Shown: positions 1 to 10,329, numbered from the stretch's first letter. The stretch: 64,000 bases of DNA from Parahoeflea alexandrii (GCF_024105735.1 NZ_JAAAML010000003.1:434001-498000), one strand, 5' to 3'. Notes: generated from the letters alone by a model not told the origin. Translations and numbers: made by a program.

Positions 1-2
1 CA

Positions 3-512
3 TTGGCGCAGGCGTTGAGCGATCCGTTGCCCGACGACGGGACCGTGCTTGCGCTTGCGGCCGTCGCCGGCGGTGCCCGAATTGCCGATCGAGCCGACGC
101 GGCAGCGGAATCGGCGGATGCACCGCATCCGGGTGTCGACCCCCGGGGCCGGCAGGGCAGGGCTGCGTGCCGCTCCGCGATCCTCGACATACAGCGCTGC
201 CGCGTCACCTGGCGGCTGGTTGCGCAACTCTTCGCCCAGGCCTGCGAGCGTGACCTGCCCGAAGGCGCCGCCCGCCGCAGGCCGAGGTGCCACATGCGCC
301 AGATTGCCATGTATCTGAGCCACGTCGTGCTCTCCGTGCCTTACCAGACGATTGCCACCGCCTTCGGTCGCGACCGGACCACCGTCATGCACGCCTGCGC
401 CGTGGTCGAGGACCGTCGCGATGACGCTGGCTACGACCGGTTCGTCGAGCAATGCGAGCGCTGCATCAAGGCCGTCTTCGCCCCGCTGGAGCATGATGAT
501 GCAGAGCTCTGA
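3..512 (+). CDS. Stand-alone DnaA domain IV (C-terminal HTH) protein, 5' end uncertain
   Basis: The second half of this frame carries a helix-turn-helix of the type found in DnaA domain IV: RQIAMYLSHVV followed by FGRDRTTVMHAC, the DnaA-box recognition signature. DnaA itself normally has RDHTTV, so the histidine is an arginine here. There is no AAA+ ATPase domain, so this is not DnaA. It is a short protein that could bind DnaA-box-like DNA (inference). The first 60 or so residues look unlike a folded domain, and the only available start at the window edge is TTG at position 3. The true start may lie outside the window or at an internal codon; ATG 294 would begin exactly at the HTH. The stop overlaps the start of the next gene, suggesting translational coupling. 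Family recognition is good; the start and biological role are uncertain. Confidence 0.6.
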   Translation: MAQALSDPLPDDGTVLALAAVAGGARIADRADAAAESADAPHPGVDPRGRQGRAACRSAILDIQRCRVTWRLVAQLFAQACERDLPEGAARRRPRCHMRQIAMYLSHVVLSVPYQTIATAFGRDRTTVMHACAVVEDRRDDAGYDRFVEQCERCIKAVFAPLEHDDAEL

Positions 513-1335
513 TCTTATGCGGCTGCGCAACTCACTCGCAGGCTTGATCGGTTATCTTGCCCGTGGCCCGGCGCTCGTGGATCAAGCGGAGAACCCGCAG
601 CGGGCAGCGAGCGCCTCGTCCGTCAAGCTGGAGCTGATCCGGGATGACGGCGCCAGGCGCAAGGTCGATCCGCGCCTGCTCAGGGCGGCACTCGGACACG
701 GGTTGATCGCGGCCGCTTCGTCCCGGACTTCCTTGCCCGGGGAAGAGCAGGCCTACGCGGCAACCCCCGAAGGCCTTGCTGCACTCAGGCGCTGGCTTGC
801 CGATCCGCAGACGGCATTTCAGGATCAGCACCGACGGCTCGCGACGGCCTCCGACCCGGAGCATGGGTCGATCACCATCAATGGCAATGAATCCCCGCTT
901 GCGGCACTGGCACGGATCAAGGGCAGGGACGGCGGATTGTTTCTCGAACCATCGCAGGTCGAGGCAGGTGAGCGGCTCAGGGCCGATTTCACCCGCGGAC
1001 AGATGCAGCCGTCGCTTGGCCAGAGTTGGGAACCGGTGCGCTACGGGCGGCGATCGGGGGCAACCGATGGAGCTGCCGAGCTCGGCGAGGCGGCGCTGTC
1101 TGCGCGGTTGCGGGTGGAAGCGGCCATGGACGCGGTCGGGCCGGAACTCTCCGGCGTGCTGCTTGATGTCTGCTGTTTTCTCAAGGGCCTGGCCGTGGTC
1201 GAGCGGGAACGGCAATGGCCGGCACGATCAGCCAAGCTGATGCTGCGCACCGCCCTTGCGGCGCTGGCCCGTCATTATGCCGGCCCACGGCGCAGGTTCA
1301 GCCGGCCGCCCGTGCCGCCGCCGCATGCGCCTTGA
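493..1335 (+). CDS. DUF6456 domain protein
   Basis: This is a 280-aa protein of a family common in Rhizobiales. The conserved part is C-terminal: a stretch around LGQSWEPVRYGRR, then a helical segment ending in AALARHYAGP. The middle region (SPLAALARIKGRDG) resembles a small helical nucleic-acid-binding module, but its function is unknown. Three ATG codons in a row (493, 496, 499) offer starts. GGAG at 488-491 is best spaced for 499, so the first one or two methionines may not be used. The start lies inside the preceding DnaA-like HTH gene, so the two are probably co-translated and functionally linked. The 3' end overlaps the convergent sufE gene by 38 bases. Confidence 0.65.
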   Translation: MMMQSSDLMRLRNSLAGLIGYLARGPALVDQAENPQRAASASSVKLELIRDDGARRKVDPRLLRAALGHGLIAAASSRTSLPGEEQAYAATPEGLAALRRWLADPQTAFQDQHRRLATASDPEHGSITINGNESPLAALARIKGRDGGLFLEPSQVEAGERLRADFTRGQMQPSLGQSWEPVRYGRRSGATDGAAELGEAALSARLRVEAAMDAVGPELSGVLLDVCCFLKGLAVVERERQWPARSAKLMLRTALAALARHYAGPRRRFSRPPVPPPHAP

Positions 1336-1726
1336 TCCGCAGCACCATCGAGCGCAGCCCGTTGGCGCGTTGTGTCGAGAGATGTTCCCCGAGGCCCAGC
1401 TGTGTCATCAGCGCCCCTTCATCGAGCTCTTCGACTTCAGACGCCTTCTTGCCCGAGGTTGCGGCCAGAACGATGGCGACGAGCCCGCGCACGATATGGG
1501 CGTCCGAATCGCCCCGGTAGACCATCACCGGATCGCCGGGCTCACCCGGTTCGGTCTCGGCAACCAGCCAGACCTGGCTGGCGCAGCCCTTGACCTTGTT
1601 CTCGTCTGTCTGGTCCGACACAGGCATCTCCGGAAGCGCCTTGCCGATCTCGATGACATAGCGGTAGCGGTCTTCCCAGTCGTCAAGATACTCGAAATCG
1701 TCGATGATGGTCTGAAGCTTGGACAT
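1298..1726 (-). CDS. sufE: SufE-family cysteine desulfurase sulfur acceptor
   Basis: SufE accepts persulfide sulfur from the cysteine desulfurase SufS and passes it to the SufBCD scaffold for Fe-S cluster assembly in the cytoplasm. The 142-aa length fits the family. The key motif KVKGCASQVWL places the sulfur-accepting cysteine at residue 48 (Cys51 in the E. coli protein). The N-terminal helix IIDDFEYLDDWEDRYRYVIE and the C-terminal LGLGEHLSTQRANGLRSM segment are also typical. The gene is monocistronic and convergent with the DUF6456 gene; their 3' ends overlap. No suf operon genes are adjacent, which is normal for stand-alone sufE in Rhizobiales. Confidence 0.93.
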   Translation of the reverse strand: MSKLQTIIDDFEYLDDWEDRYRYVIEIGKALPEMPVSDQTDENKVKGCASQVWLVAETEPGEPGDPVMVYRGDSDAHIVRGLVAIVLAATSGKKASEVEELDEGALMTQLGLGEHLSTQRANGLRSMVLRIKAHAAAARAAG

Positions 1727-1925
1727 TGGGTTTTTCCTGTGACTTGCCAGTCATATAGGCGGATTTGAGCGTTTATGCACCCCATCCCGCCGTGAAATCC
1801 TCGGGAACTGACACTCCTGGAAACGGGCGCCGGCGGATACCCGGCCGTTTCCAACCGCGCCCCGGTTGCGCGGGATCGGGCCGACGGGCTAGAGCTTCTG
1901 CCTGAGCAGATGAGGCGGATGAACC

Positions 1926-2822
1926 TTGAGATACGCGTTCCGGACAGTCGATGTCTTCACCACCCGCCGCTTCGGCGGAAACCAGCTTGCCGTTATTCTC
2001 GATGCCGACGGACTTGAGACCGCGCAGATGCAGGCGATCGCGCGGGAATTCAACTATTCCGAGACCGCGTTCGTCCTGCGCCCGCACGATCCCGGAAACA
2101 CCGCGCGGGTGCGGATATTCACCCCGGCGACGGAGGTTCCCTTTGCCGGGCACCCGAATGTCGGGACCGGCCATGTGCTGGCAAGCCTGCAGCGCGACGG
2201 TGCGCGGTCCGAAAGCTTCGTCTTCGAGGAGGAGGCCGGGTTGGTTCCGGTTTCGCTGCGCTGGAGCGGTGGGGAGGTCGAAGAGGTCCGCCTGACCGCG
2301 CCGCAGTCGCTTTCGACGGGATCGCGCTTCACTGGCCTTCAGCTTGCCGCCTGCCTGTCACTGGACGTTGCCGATATCGCGACCGGGCATCACCAGCCGC
2401 TGATCGCGTCCATCGGTCTTCCTTTTCTCGTGGTCGAGATTGCCAGCCGCGCGGCGCTGCGGGCTGCAAGACCGGATATCGCCGCAATATCGCAGATCCT
2501 GCCGGCCGAGGGCGCCGACGCGATCTATCTTTATTGCCGTGAGATTGAAGCCGCTGATGGCGAAGTCGATCTGACGGCGCGCATGTTTGCGCCCTGGGAT
2601 GGCGTTCCCGAAGATCCGGCAACGGGAAGCGCCACCGGTGCCGCCTGTGCGCTGATCGCCGGGATCGGCGGGAGCGCCGTCACGCCGGTTCGTTTCAGGG
2701 TGGCGCAGGGCGTTGACATGGGACGCCCGAGCCTGATTGCCGTCGAGGTTGATGTGGCCAATGCCCGTGTGAGCATTTGCGGTGCCTGTGTGCCGGTTCT
2801 CTCAGGCGAGATCGAAGTCTGA
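1926..2822 (+). CDS. PhzF-family epimerase/isomerase
   Basis: This 298-aa protein has the duplicated diaminopimelate-epimerase-like fold of the PhzF family. The N-terminal strand MRYAFRTVDVFTTRRFGGNQLAV and the motif NYSETAFV, with the family's conserved glutamate, are visible. So are the phosphate-loop-like FAGHPNVGTGHVL and the C-terminal DPATGSATGA loop. PhzF itself isomerises a phenazine precursor, but no other phenazine genes are here, so the substrate is unknown. The start is the TTG at 1926: no in-frame ATG exists upstream, and GAGGCGG at 1912-1918 serves as the ribosome-binding site. The ATGs at 1910 and 1919 are out of frame. Confidence 0.88.
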   Translation: MRYAFRTVDVFTTRRFGGNQLAVILDADGLETAQMQAIAREFNYSETAFVLRPHDPGNTARVRIFTPATEVPFAGHPNVGTGHVLASLQRDGARSESFVFEEEAGLVPVSLRWSGGEVEEVRLTAPQSLSTGSRFTGLQLAACLSLDVADIATGHHQPLIASIGLPFLVVEIASRAALRAARPDIAAISQILPAEGADAIYLYCREIEAADGEVDLTARMFAPWDGVPEDPATGSATGAACALIAGIGGSAVTPVRFRVAQGVDMGRPSLIAVEVDVANARVSICGACVPVLSGEIEV

Positions 2823-2861
2823 AGCTGTTGCGCGTTCCGCTAAGGTACCGGAAAAAAGAAA

Positions 2862-2894
2862 CGCCGCCGGGAGGAAGGGCTGTTCCCGGCGGCG
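2862..2894 (-). terminator. Rho-independent terminator for the DUF5330 gene
   Basis: A perfect 11-bp inverted repeat (CGCCGCCGGGA and TCCCGGCGGCG) encloses an 11-base loop. The A-rich run at 2851-2861 becomes a U tract on the minus strand, so it would end minus-strand transcription coming from 2994-3317. No T tract follows on the plus strand. Confidence 0.8.
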
Positions 2895-2993
2895 GCGCGT
2901 CAGACGCGACTTGAGTTGGCAGTGTCTAGCATCATCTAACTTACAGGCGGACAACCCGGACCTGGCTCCGCAACGGAGCGGGGACCGGGAAGA

Positions 2994-3317
2994 TTAGTTG
3001 GTGACCGGCAGCGAGCCTGTCACCAGATCGGGTTCGCCGTCGGCGAATTTGGAGTCGAGAAACTGGTAGGCGATGCGGGCGCCTTCGCGGGCGCGCACCC
3101 CGAGCGCAGCGAAAGTTTCGCTGCCGGTCTCGCAGATGTCGGGTTTGCGCTCGCAGATCTGCTTGATGTCGGCCAGCGCCTCGACGGCCGCCGCCATGCT
3201 CTGGCCGACCTCAAGCTGAGGTGCGCCTTCAAGTGCTTCCCGCGAACCGGAATCGAGCACCGGCAAGGTGATCAGCACGAGCGAAAACCAGAAACTTCCC
3301 TTTATCAGAAACCACAT
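2994..3317 (-). CDS. DUF5330 domain protein
   Basis: This is a 107-aa protein beginning MWFLIKGSFWFSLVLI, a hydrophobic N-terminal segment that is probably a membrane anchor or uncleaved signal. A helical region with one cysteine pair (QICERKPDICETG) follows. The pattern matches the Rhizobiales-specific DUF5330 family; its function is unknown. It is monocistronic, lies divergent from the DivJ-like kinase, and is followed by a strong terminator. The two cysteines spaced seven residues apart could form a periplasmic disulfide (inference). Confidence 0.8.
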   Translation of the reverse strand: MWFLIKGSFWFSLVLITLPVLDSGSREALEGAPQLEVGQSMAAAVEALADIKQICERKPDICETGSETFAALGVRAREGARIAYQFLDSKFADGEPDLVTGSLPVTN

Positions 3318-3735
3318 TGTTGAGCCCTTCCTTTTGCCCGCCGTCTTTGGGCGGAAATGCCCGGGTTGTCCCGAACTTGACCGGCATCATGATGCAAAAT
3401 CTTCAAGGCCGGTTTGAAGCGGGTGATAGGTTTTGAGCCAAATTTGTCGAAAGTTTTAGCTAAATGCCTGGCAGGCGCGGCGAGCTGCGAAATCCGCGCC
3501 ATATCGCGCCAGGACCGTGCCCTGCCAGGCAGGGGCATTGTTCGGCAGGAACCTGCCAAAACCCGCGATTGGCTGGATTCTGCTGACCCGATGCGGGATG
3601 GCCCGCACCGCTTGCCGCCCGAAAGCAACGATTAACCATGTTCGCCAAAGACGGTCCAGCATGGGTTTGCACCACCGGATTCTGTCCGTTCAGGCGGTTT
3701 CGGACGGTCCGGCTTATCCTTTCCTTAAGCCGGCA
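3318..3735. promoter_or_regulatory. Divergent intergenic region with nested GGCAGG/CCTGCC dyads
   Basis: This 418-base gap separates the DUF5330 gene (minus) from the DivJ-like kinase (plus) and must hold both promoters. TGCCTGGCAGG at 3465-3475 is mirrored by CCTGCCAGGCA at 3521-3531. Inside that pair, GGCGCGG (3474-3480) is mirrored by CCGCGCC (3494-3500). A third dyad, GGCAGG-AA-CCTGCC, sits at 3544-3557. TTAACCAT at 3632-3639 resembles a half-site for the cell-cycle regulator CtrA (inference). No convincing ORF was found. A structured leader, an sRNA or a cluster of operators would all fit. Confidence 0.45.
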
Positions 3736-5659
<1,924 letters not shown>

Positions 5660-5685
<26 letters not shown>

Positions 5686-6592
5686 CTTGTATGATGATGA
5701 AAACGGCAAGGGGCCAGGCATTCTCGGAATGCTTGGCGCGCTGGTTTCCGCGCATCCCTCGCTCGCCGGGGGCAGCGTCGCGTTTGCGGTCATCTTCGGC
5801 TTCGTCGCCACAAATGCGCTGTGGCATCAGCCCGGTCAGCATCCCGCGCCGATTCTCAAGACCAGGGATGTCGGCACGTCCTCCGTTCCGCTCGCCGCGG
5901 CAAAGCGCGACGCGCTGACCCCGCTTATCAAGAGCGTTCCGACCCGGACCGTGACCACTTACCGGATCGAGCGCAGCGACGACACGCCGACCGCCTCGAT
6001 CCCGGTTCCCAATGCCGCCCCGGCGCCGGCAATTGCTCCGGCTGCACCGCTCGCCGCGGAAACGGTGGTAGTTCCGGCCGCCGATCCGGTGCTGACGCAG
6101 ATCCAGACCATCCTTGCCGGCAAGGGGCTTTACCAGGGTGCGATCGACGGCCTGATGGGCCCGAAGTCCGCTGCCGCCATCCGCGCCTGGGAAAAGGCCA
6201 ATGGCTACACCGAGACCGGTGAGGCGACCACGGCGCTGCTTGCGATCATGGACCAGGCCGGCGCACAGCCGGCTCCCGTCGAGGTGACCAGTGCCCAGCC
6301 GGTGGCAAGACCGGCCCCGATACCGCGGCCTGCGCCCGCGGTTGCGTCCGACACCCGGGCCGGCGAACCTGTCACCTTGCCTGCGGTGACCGCCGAGGGG
6401 CCGAGTGAACTGGTGCGGCAGATTCAGTCCGGCCTGTCCAACATCGCCTATGCCGACATCACCGTCGACGGAGTTGCCGGGTCCCAGACCCGCGCCGCGA
6501 TCAGCGCCTTTGAGAAGCATTACCGCTTGCCTGTCACCGGTGAACCCAACGAGACCGTGCTCAACAAGCTGCTCGAGATCGGCGCGCTGTGA
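5660..6592 (+). CDS. Peptidoglycan-binding domain membrane protein
   Basis: This protein has a short cytoplasmic N-terminus, one membrane segment (HPSLAGGSVAFAVIFGFVATNALW, roughly residues 35-58) and a long Pro/Ala-rich periplasmic linker. Two peptidoglycan-binding type 1 modules follow: one around ILAGKGLYQGAIDGLMGPKS and one at the C-terminus around ISAFEKHYRLPVTGEP. It probably anchors to the cell wall from the inner membrane. ATG 5660 is preferred because AGGA at 5647-5650 is well spaced; upstream ATGs at 5636 and 5651 lack this. It overlaps the DivJ-like kinase gene by 26 bases and its stop overlaps the GTG of the DUF1491 gene. The three are probably one transcript linking cell-cycle signalling and the envelope (inference). 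Confidence 0.8.
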
Positions 6593-6930
6593 GACTGAAG
6601 GCCGGCATCTTCGTCGCGGCCCTGACGCGCCGTGTCTTCTCGGATGGCGGCATGGCGGCGGTGGAGCGGCACGGCTCGGATGAGGCGGGGGCCATCTTTG
6701 TCCGCATCCGGCATCGTGACGGAACCGAAAGCCTGGCTGCACCTGCGCCGCAGACGGCCTTCGACGAGGATCATCCGGAGACCCGGCTGTTCGAACTCCG
6801 CAAGACCCGCGTTCAAGAAGCCGAAGTCAACGAAATGCTCGCCCGCGAGGCAAGGTTCGATCCCGATTTCTGGGTGGTCGAAATCGAGACCGACAGCCCC
6901 GAAACCTATCTCAGCTTCATCGAGGAATAG
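6589..6930 (+). CDS. DUF1491 family protein
   Basis: This 113-aa protein belongs to a small alphaproteobacterial family of unknown function. Recognisable are the N-terminal LKAGIFVAALTRRVFSDGG and the C-terminal RFDPDFWVVEIE. It starts at GTG 6589, which overlaps the stop of the previous gene (GTGA), a clear sign of translational coupling. No membrane segment or signal peptide is seen, so it is probably cytoplasmic. Confidence 0.8.
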   Translation: MRLKAGIFVAALTRRVFSDGGMAAVERHGSDEAGAIFVRIRHRDGTESLAAPAPQTAFDEDHPETRLFELRKTRVQEAEVNEMLAREARFDPDFWVVEIETDSPETYLSFIEE

Positions 6931-7010
6931 GACCTCGTTTACGCGCATTGCGTTATCCAGATCCCGCCAGATCGTTGACCTTCCCGTCCGCTTCACTGCA
7001 AGCGGGACAC

Positions 7011-7952
7011 TCAGCCGCGGCCTGCTTTGCGCAGCTGGTTCGGCGAACATCCGAATTTCTGCCGGAAGGCGCGGGAGAAATGGCTCTGGCTCTGGAAGCC
7101 GTGGGCAAAGGCAATATCGCTGATCGGTTCGTCGGGCGAGGCGAGGATCCGTTTGCGGCAGGCCTCAAGCCGCGCATCGAGCACGAATTTACCAAATGTC
7201 ATTCCGTCCCGGGCAAACAGTTTGTGCAGGTGCCGCGTCGAGATCCTGAAATGGCTTGCGGTCACACCAGGCGACAGTCCGGCCTCCGAGAGCCTTTGCC
7301 GGATATGGCTTTGGACCGTTACAAGATGTTGATCTGCAACGGTATTCCTTCGGGCATCGGACAATCCGAAGCACAGCATCTGCATCAGTCCCGGCAGCAC
7401 GTGCTGCGCCGGCATGCCGCCGGTCAGGCTGTCGATGGCGGAAAACAGCGGCGCGGAAAAGCCCGATTGCCGGGTGATGGCGCGTCCGATGAAATTCGAC
7501 ACCCGTATGCCGTTCTCCTCAAGCACGGATTTCGGCAGATGCAGGCAGACCTGCTCGAAGTCCCGGTTGAACTTCATCGCGAACGGCTCGGTCGCATCGA
7601 GCAGTACCAGTGATCCCGCATCGAGTTTCGCCTCTATGCCACGCTGCGAAATCGCGCTTTGCCCGGCCAGCTGGAAATTCACGAAAACCGCTTCACAGCC
7701 CCTGAGCTTGATGTCCTGCCGTGTCCGCCGGACCACCTGCGCGCCAGCCTTGATCGAGGAGATGCTGGCATTGTCGGGAAGCTCGAACAGCTTGATCTGC
7801 CCGTGGAAAGGGTTGCTGTCGACGGGCTCCGGCGACAGCGCTGTGTAGGCCTGGCTGACAGTTTCCTGCCAGTAGCTGAACGGCCGCGCGAGGCCTGTCG
7901 TGGACCAGACCTTCGGCGGCATGTGTGTGGGATGCGGATGCTCCAGATGCAT
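7011..7952 (-). CDS. AraC-family transcriptional regulator
   Basis: This 313-aa regulator has an N-terminal AraC-binding-like sensing domain (about residues 50-190, of the type seen in FeaR-like proteins) and a C-terminal double helix-turn-helix. Typical signatures are RHLHKLFARDGMTFGKFV and ISDIAFAHGFQSQSHFSRAF. The start has a GGAG site (CTCC at 7964-7967 on the plus strand). It lies divergent from the nitronate monooxygenase gene across 128 bases, so it is the likely regulator of the 8081-11112 gene run (inference from layout). Confidence 0.9.
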   Translation of the reverse strand: MHLEHPHPTHMPPKVWSTTGLARPFSYWQETVSQAYTALSPEPVDSNPFHGQIKLFELPDNASISSIKAGAQVVRRTRQDIKLRGCEAVFVNFQLAGQSAISQRGIEAKLDAGSLVLLDATEPFAMKFNRDFEQVCLHLPKSVLEENGIRVSNFIGRAITRQSGFSAPLFSAIDSLTGGMPAQHVLPGLMQMLCFGLSDARRNTVADQHLVTVQSHIRQRLSEAGLSPGVTASHFRISTRHLHKLFARDGMTFGKFVLDARLEACRKRILASPDEPISDIAFAHGFQSQSHFSRAFRQKFGCSPNQLRKAGRG

Positions 7953-8020
7953 TCAAATCGTCTCCGGACTGCACGCAGTAAAGGTCAAAGTGCACTCTCG
8001 ATCAAGTGGCTCTCTTGCCA

Positions 8021-8035
8021 GCATCGGGCCGATGC
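8021..8035. promoter_or_regulatory. Short dyad in the AraC / nitronate monooxygenase intergenic region
   Basis: GCATCGG-G-CCGATGC is a 7-bp inverted repeat with a one-base centre, 46 bases before the monooxygenase ATG. It could be an operator, although AraC proteins more often bind direct repeats. The only support is symmetry and position. Confidence 0.3.
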
Positions 8036-8080
8036 CGTTCGCTGGCTGCACCGAAAAAAACAATATTCGAGGGACCAGCA

Positions 8081-9097
8081 ATGACATCGATCAGCACCCG
8101 GCTTACAAAAAAATACGGCATTTCCTTTCCCATCGTTCAGGCCGGAATGGCCTTTGCCGGCATGACGCCGCCGCTCGGAATCGCGGTGAGCGAGGCGGGC
8201 GGAATGGGCTCCATCGCCGGCGTCGGCATCATTCCGCCCGAGGGCGTGCAGATGCTTGTCAGCGGCATGAACGCAGGCACATCGCGGCCCTACCATGTCA
8301 ACTTCATCACCATTTTCACCTCACAGGCACATATCGACCTGATGTGCGAGATGAAGCCCAGGGCAGTCTCGTTTCACTGGGGTCATCCGCAGAAATCGTG
8401 GATCGACCAGATGCATGAAGCAGGCATCGATGTCTGGGAACAGGTCGGGTCCGTCGAGGCAGCCATCGCCGCGGTCGCCGACGGCATCGACCTCGTGATC
8501 GCACAAGGTTCGGAAGCCGGTGGCCACAATTACGGTACCGCCGGCACCATCGCGCTCACACCCGCGGTGGTGGATGCGGTGGGTGACAAGGCGCTCGTGC
8601 TTGCCTCCGGCGGCATTGCCGATGGCCGCGGTCTTGCCGCGGCCCTGATGCTTGGGGCGGACGGCGCCTGGATTGGCACCCGCTTCGTAGCCACGAGGGA
8701 AGCTGCCGTTGCCCAGGAGTACAAGCAGCGAATTGTTGATTGCGACACGACAGGCACGCAGCTCACCCATGTCTTCGGCAGGGAGCACCCTGATTTCAAT
8801 CCGATCCGTGTTCTCAGCACCCCGCTTGTCAGTGAATGGAACGACAGGGTCGATCAGATCGCGGTTGGCGCCGAGCACCACCCGCAGATCGGCGAAATGG
8901 ACCTTCTGGGTCAGCAGGTGCCGCTGCATCGTTTCACCAACATGGTGCCGATGCAGGGCGCGACCGGTTCATTCGACGAGTTGCCGATGCTGGCGGGTGA
9001 GGGCCTTGGCCTGATCCATGATCTGCCGCCAGCTGCAGATGTTGTTGCGCGCATGGCAACCGAGGCCAAAAAGCTCCTGTCGAAATACGGGGCTTGA
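8081..9097 (+). CDS. Nitronate monooxygenase family flavoprotein
   Basis: This is a 338-aa TIM-barrel FMN enzyme of the nitronate monooxygenase (formerly 2-nitropropane dioxygenase) family, which oxidises alkyl nitronates. Family marks include the N-terminal PIVQAGMAFAG segment, the flavin-site motif GSEAGGHNYG, and the phosphate-binding SGGIADGRGL and LGADGAWIGTRF. The start at ATG 8081 has GAGGGA seven bases upstream. Only five bases separate it from the next gene, so they are one operon. Some members of this family are enoyl-ACP reductases or act on other substrates, so the true substrate is open. Confidence 0.87.
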   Translation: MTSISTRLTKKYGISFPIVQAGMAFAGMTPPLGIAVSEAGGMGSIAGVGIIPPEGVQMLVSGMNAGTSRPYHVNFITIFTSQAHIDLMCEMKPRAVSFHWGHPQKSWIDQMHEAGIDVWEQVGSVEAAIAAVADGIDLVIAQGSEAGGHNYGTAGTIALTPAVVDAVGDKALVLASGGIADGRGLAAALMLGADGAWIGTRFVATREAAVAQEYKQRIVDCDTTGTQLTHVFGREHPDFNPIRVLSTPLVSEWNDRVDQIAVGAEHHPQIGEMDLLGQQVPLHRFTNMVPMQGATGSFDELPMLAGEGLGLIHDLPPAADVVARMATEAKKLLSKYGA

Positions 9098-9102
9098 CCT
9101 CG

Positions 9103-9969
9103 ATGTCGAAGATACTGGTCTTCACCGCAACCGGTCAGGTTGGGTCGGCCTTGTGTGGCGAGCTCCTGGCGCGCGGCCACGAGGTCTCGGGCGTCACCCG
9201 CAGTGATGCCGCCGCCGGCCGGCTGATCCAGCGCGGGATCACGCCTGTTGCCGGCGATATCCGCAACCTCGATGAACTCGGTCCCCGCCTCGCCGGATTC
9301 GACGCCGTGTTCCTAGCCTCCTCGGACGCCCAGGATCAGGACCGGACCGAGGCCGCGCTGATCAAATGCCTGCGCGATCACCGCACGCCGCATGTGGTCA
9401 AGCTTTCCGCGCAATCAGCGGGCCTCAACCCGCCGGTGAGCTTCGGCATCCAGCATCGCACTGTTGAACTGGCGCTTGAACAGAGTGGACTCGCTTTCAC
9501 CATCCTGAGGCCCACCTTTTTCCAGCAGTCACTGCTGCTGATGAGCGGCGATGTCGCAAAAAAGAAGGCGATCACCGCACCGATGGGCAAGGGCAGGGCT
9601 GCGATGGTCGATGTCCGCGACATCGCTGCGGTGGCAGCGCAGTGCTTGACCGGGCCGGGACATGCCGGCAGGACCTATACGCTCACCGGACCGCAAGCCC
9701 ACGGCTTTGCCGACGTCACCGAAAAGCTCACCGCGCTGCTCGGATTGAAGATCGGCTACATGAGTCCACCCGTGCCGATTGCCAGGCTGGTCATGCCGTT
9801 TCTGACCGGCATGCCGCGCTGGAAAACCAGTCTGCTCGTCGACCTGATGGTGGCGATCAGACACGGCGCGCAGCAGCAGGTTACGACTGACGTGGCGGAT
9901 GTGACCGGCAGGGAGCCGCGCACGCTGCATGCGTTCCTGAAGGAACACCTTGAAAGCTTTCAGCCATGA
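9103..9969 (+). CDS. NmrA-like NAD(P)-binding oxidoreductase
   Basis: This 288-aa atypical short-chain dehydrogenase has an N-terminal Rossmann motif (ILVFTATGQVGSALCGELLARGH) and the NmrA-type continuation VAGDIRN and FDAVFLASS. It resembles NmrA/quinone-reductase-2-like proteins, which bind NAD(P) and either sense redox state or reduce quinones. The usual catalytic YxxxK is not obvious, which favours a sensor or an atypical reductase. It follows the nitronate monooxygenase gene by five bases and is presumably co-transcribed. Confidence 0.82.
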   Translation: MSKILVFTATGQVGSALCGELLARGHEVSGVTRSDAAAGRLIQRGITPVAGDIRNLDELGPRLAGFDAVFLASSDAQDQDRTEAALIKCLRDHRTPHVVKLSAQSAGLNPPVSFGIQHRTVELALEQSGLAFTILRPTFFQQSLLLMSGDVAKKKAITAPMGKGRAAMVDVRDIAAVAAQCLTGPGHAGRTYTLTGPQAHGFADVTEKLTALLGLKIGYMSPPVPIARLVMPFLTGMPRWKTSLLVDLMVAIRHGAQQQVTTDVADVTGREPRTLHAFLKEHLESFQP

Positions 9970-10053
9970 TGAAACATCCCTGCTGCAGCGTGTGTCCGGC
10001 GGTAACAATCTGCCGTGCCCGCTGCCACGGCCGCGACCGGGAGCACTGTTGAC

Positions 10054-10311
10054 GTGAATCCTCAATTTCCTGGCACCCAGGCGGTGATCGAAGCCTTTGC
10101 CTGGCTCGAAACAGAGACAGCCTTCACCATCGTTGCCCGATTGAATGTCAGGTTCGCCAAGGCCATGGGTGTGAAGCTGGAGGATAGCAACACGGAAGAT
10201 CATGCCATACAGGACGGGATGACGATGATCGTAAGCACTGACCCCTATGTCGGCGGCATGAGCGGTGACGGCGCCGGCCCTGTGCCCGGCAGCGCCCACA
10301 AACCCTATTGA
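10054..10311 (+). CDS. Hypothetical small ORF between NmrA-like and MOSC genes
   Basis: An 85-aa frame starts at GTG 10054 (VNPQFPGTQAVIEAFAWLE) and ends 18 bases before the MOSC gene. A longer version could begin near 10015. I do not recognise the family. The middle (TAFTIVARLNVRFAKAMGV) could form an amphipathic helix. No strong ribosome-binding site is seen. Its place inside a same-strand gene run is the main argument for it being real; it may also be noncoding spacer. Confidence 0.35.
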   Translation: MNPQFPGTQAVIEAFAWLETETAFTIVARLNVRFAKAMGVKLEDSNTEDHAIQDGMTMIVSTDPYVGGMSGDGAGPVPGSAHKPY

Positions 10312-10329
10312 ACTGAAGGACAGACACAG

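Noticed and set aside
1819-1852. Hairpin GGAAACGG / CCGTTTCC upstream of the PhzF gene
   Set aside because: Only an 8-bp stem with an 18-base loop and no T run; too weak to call.
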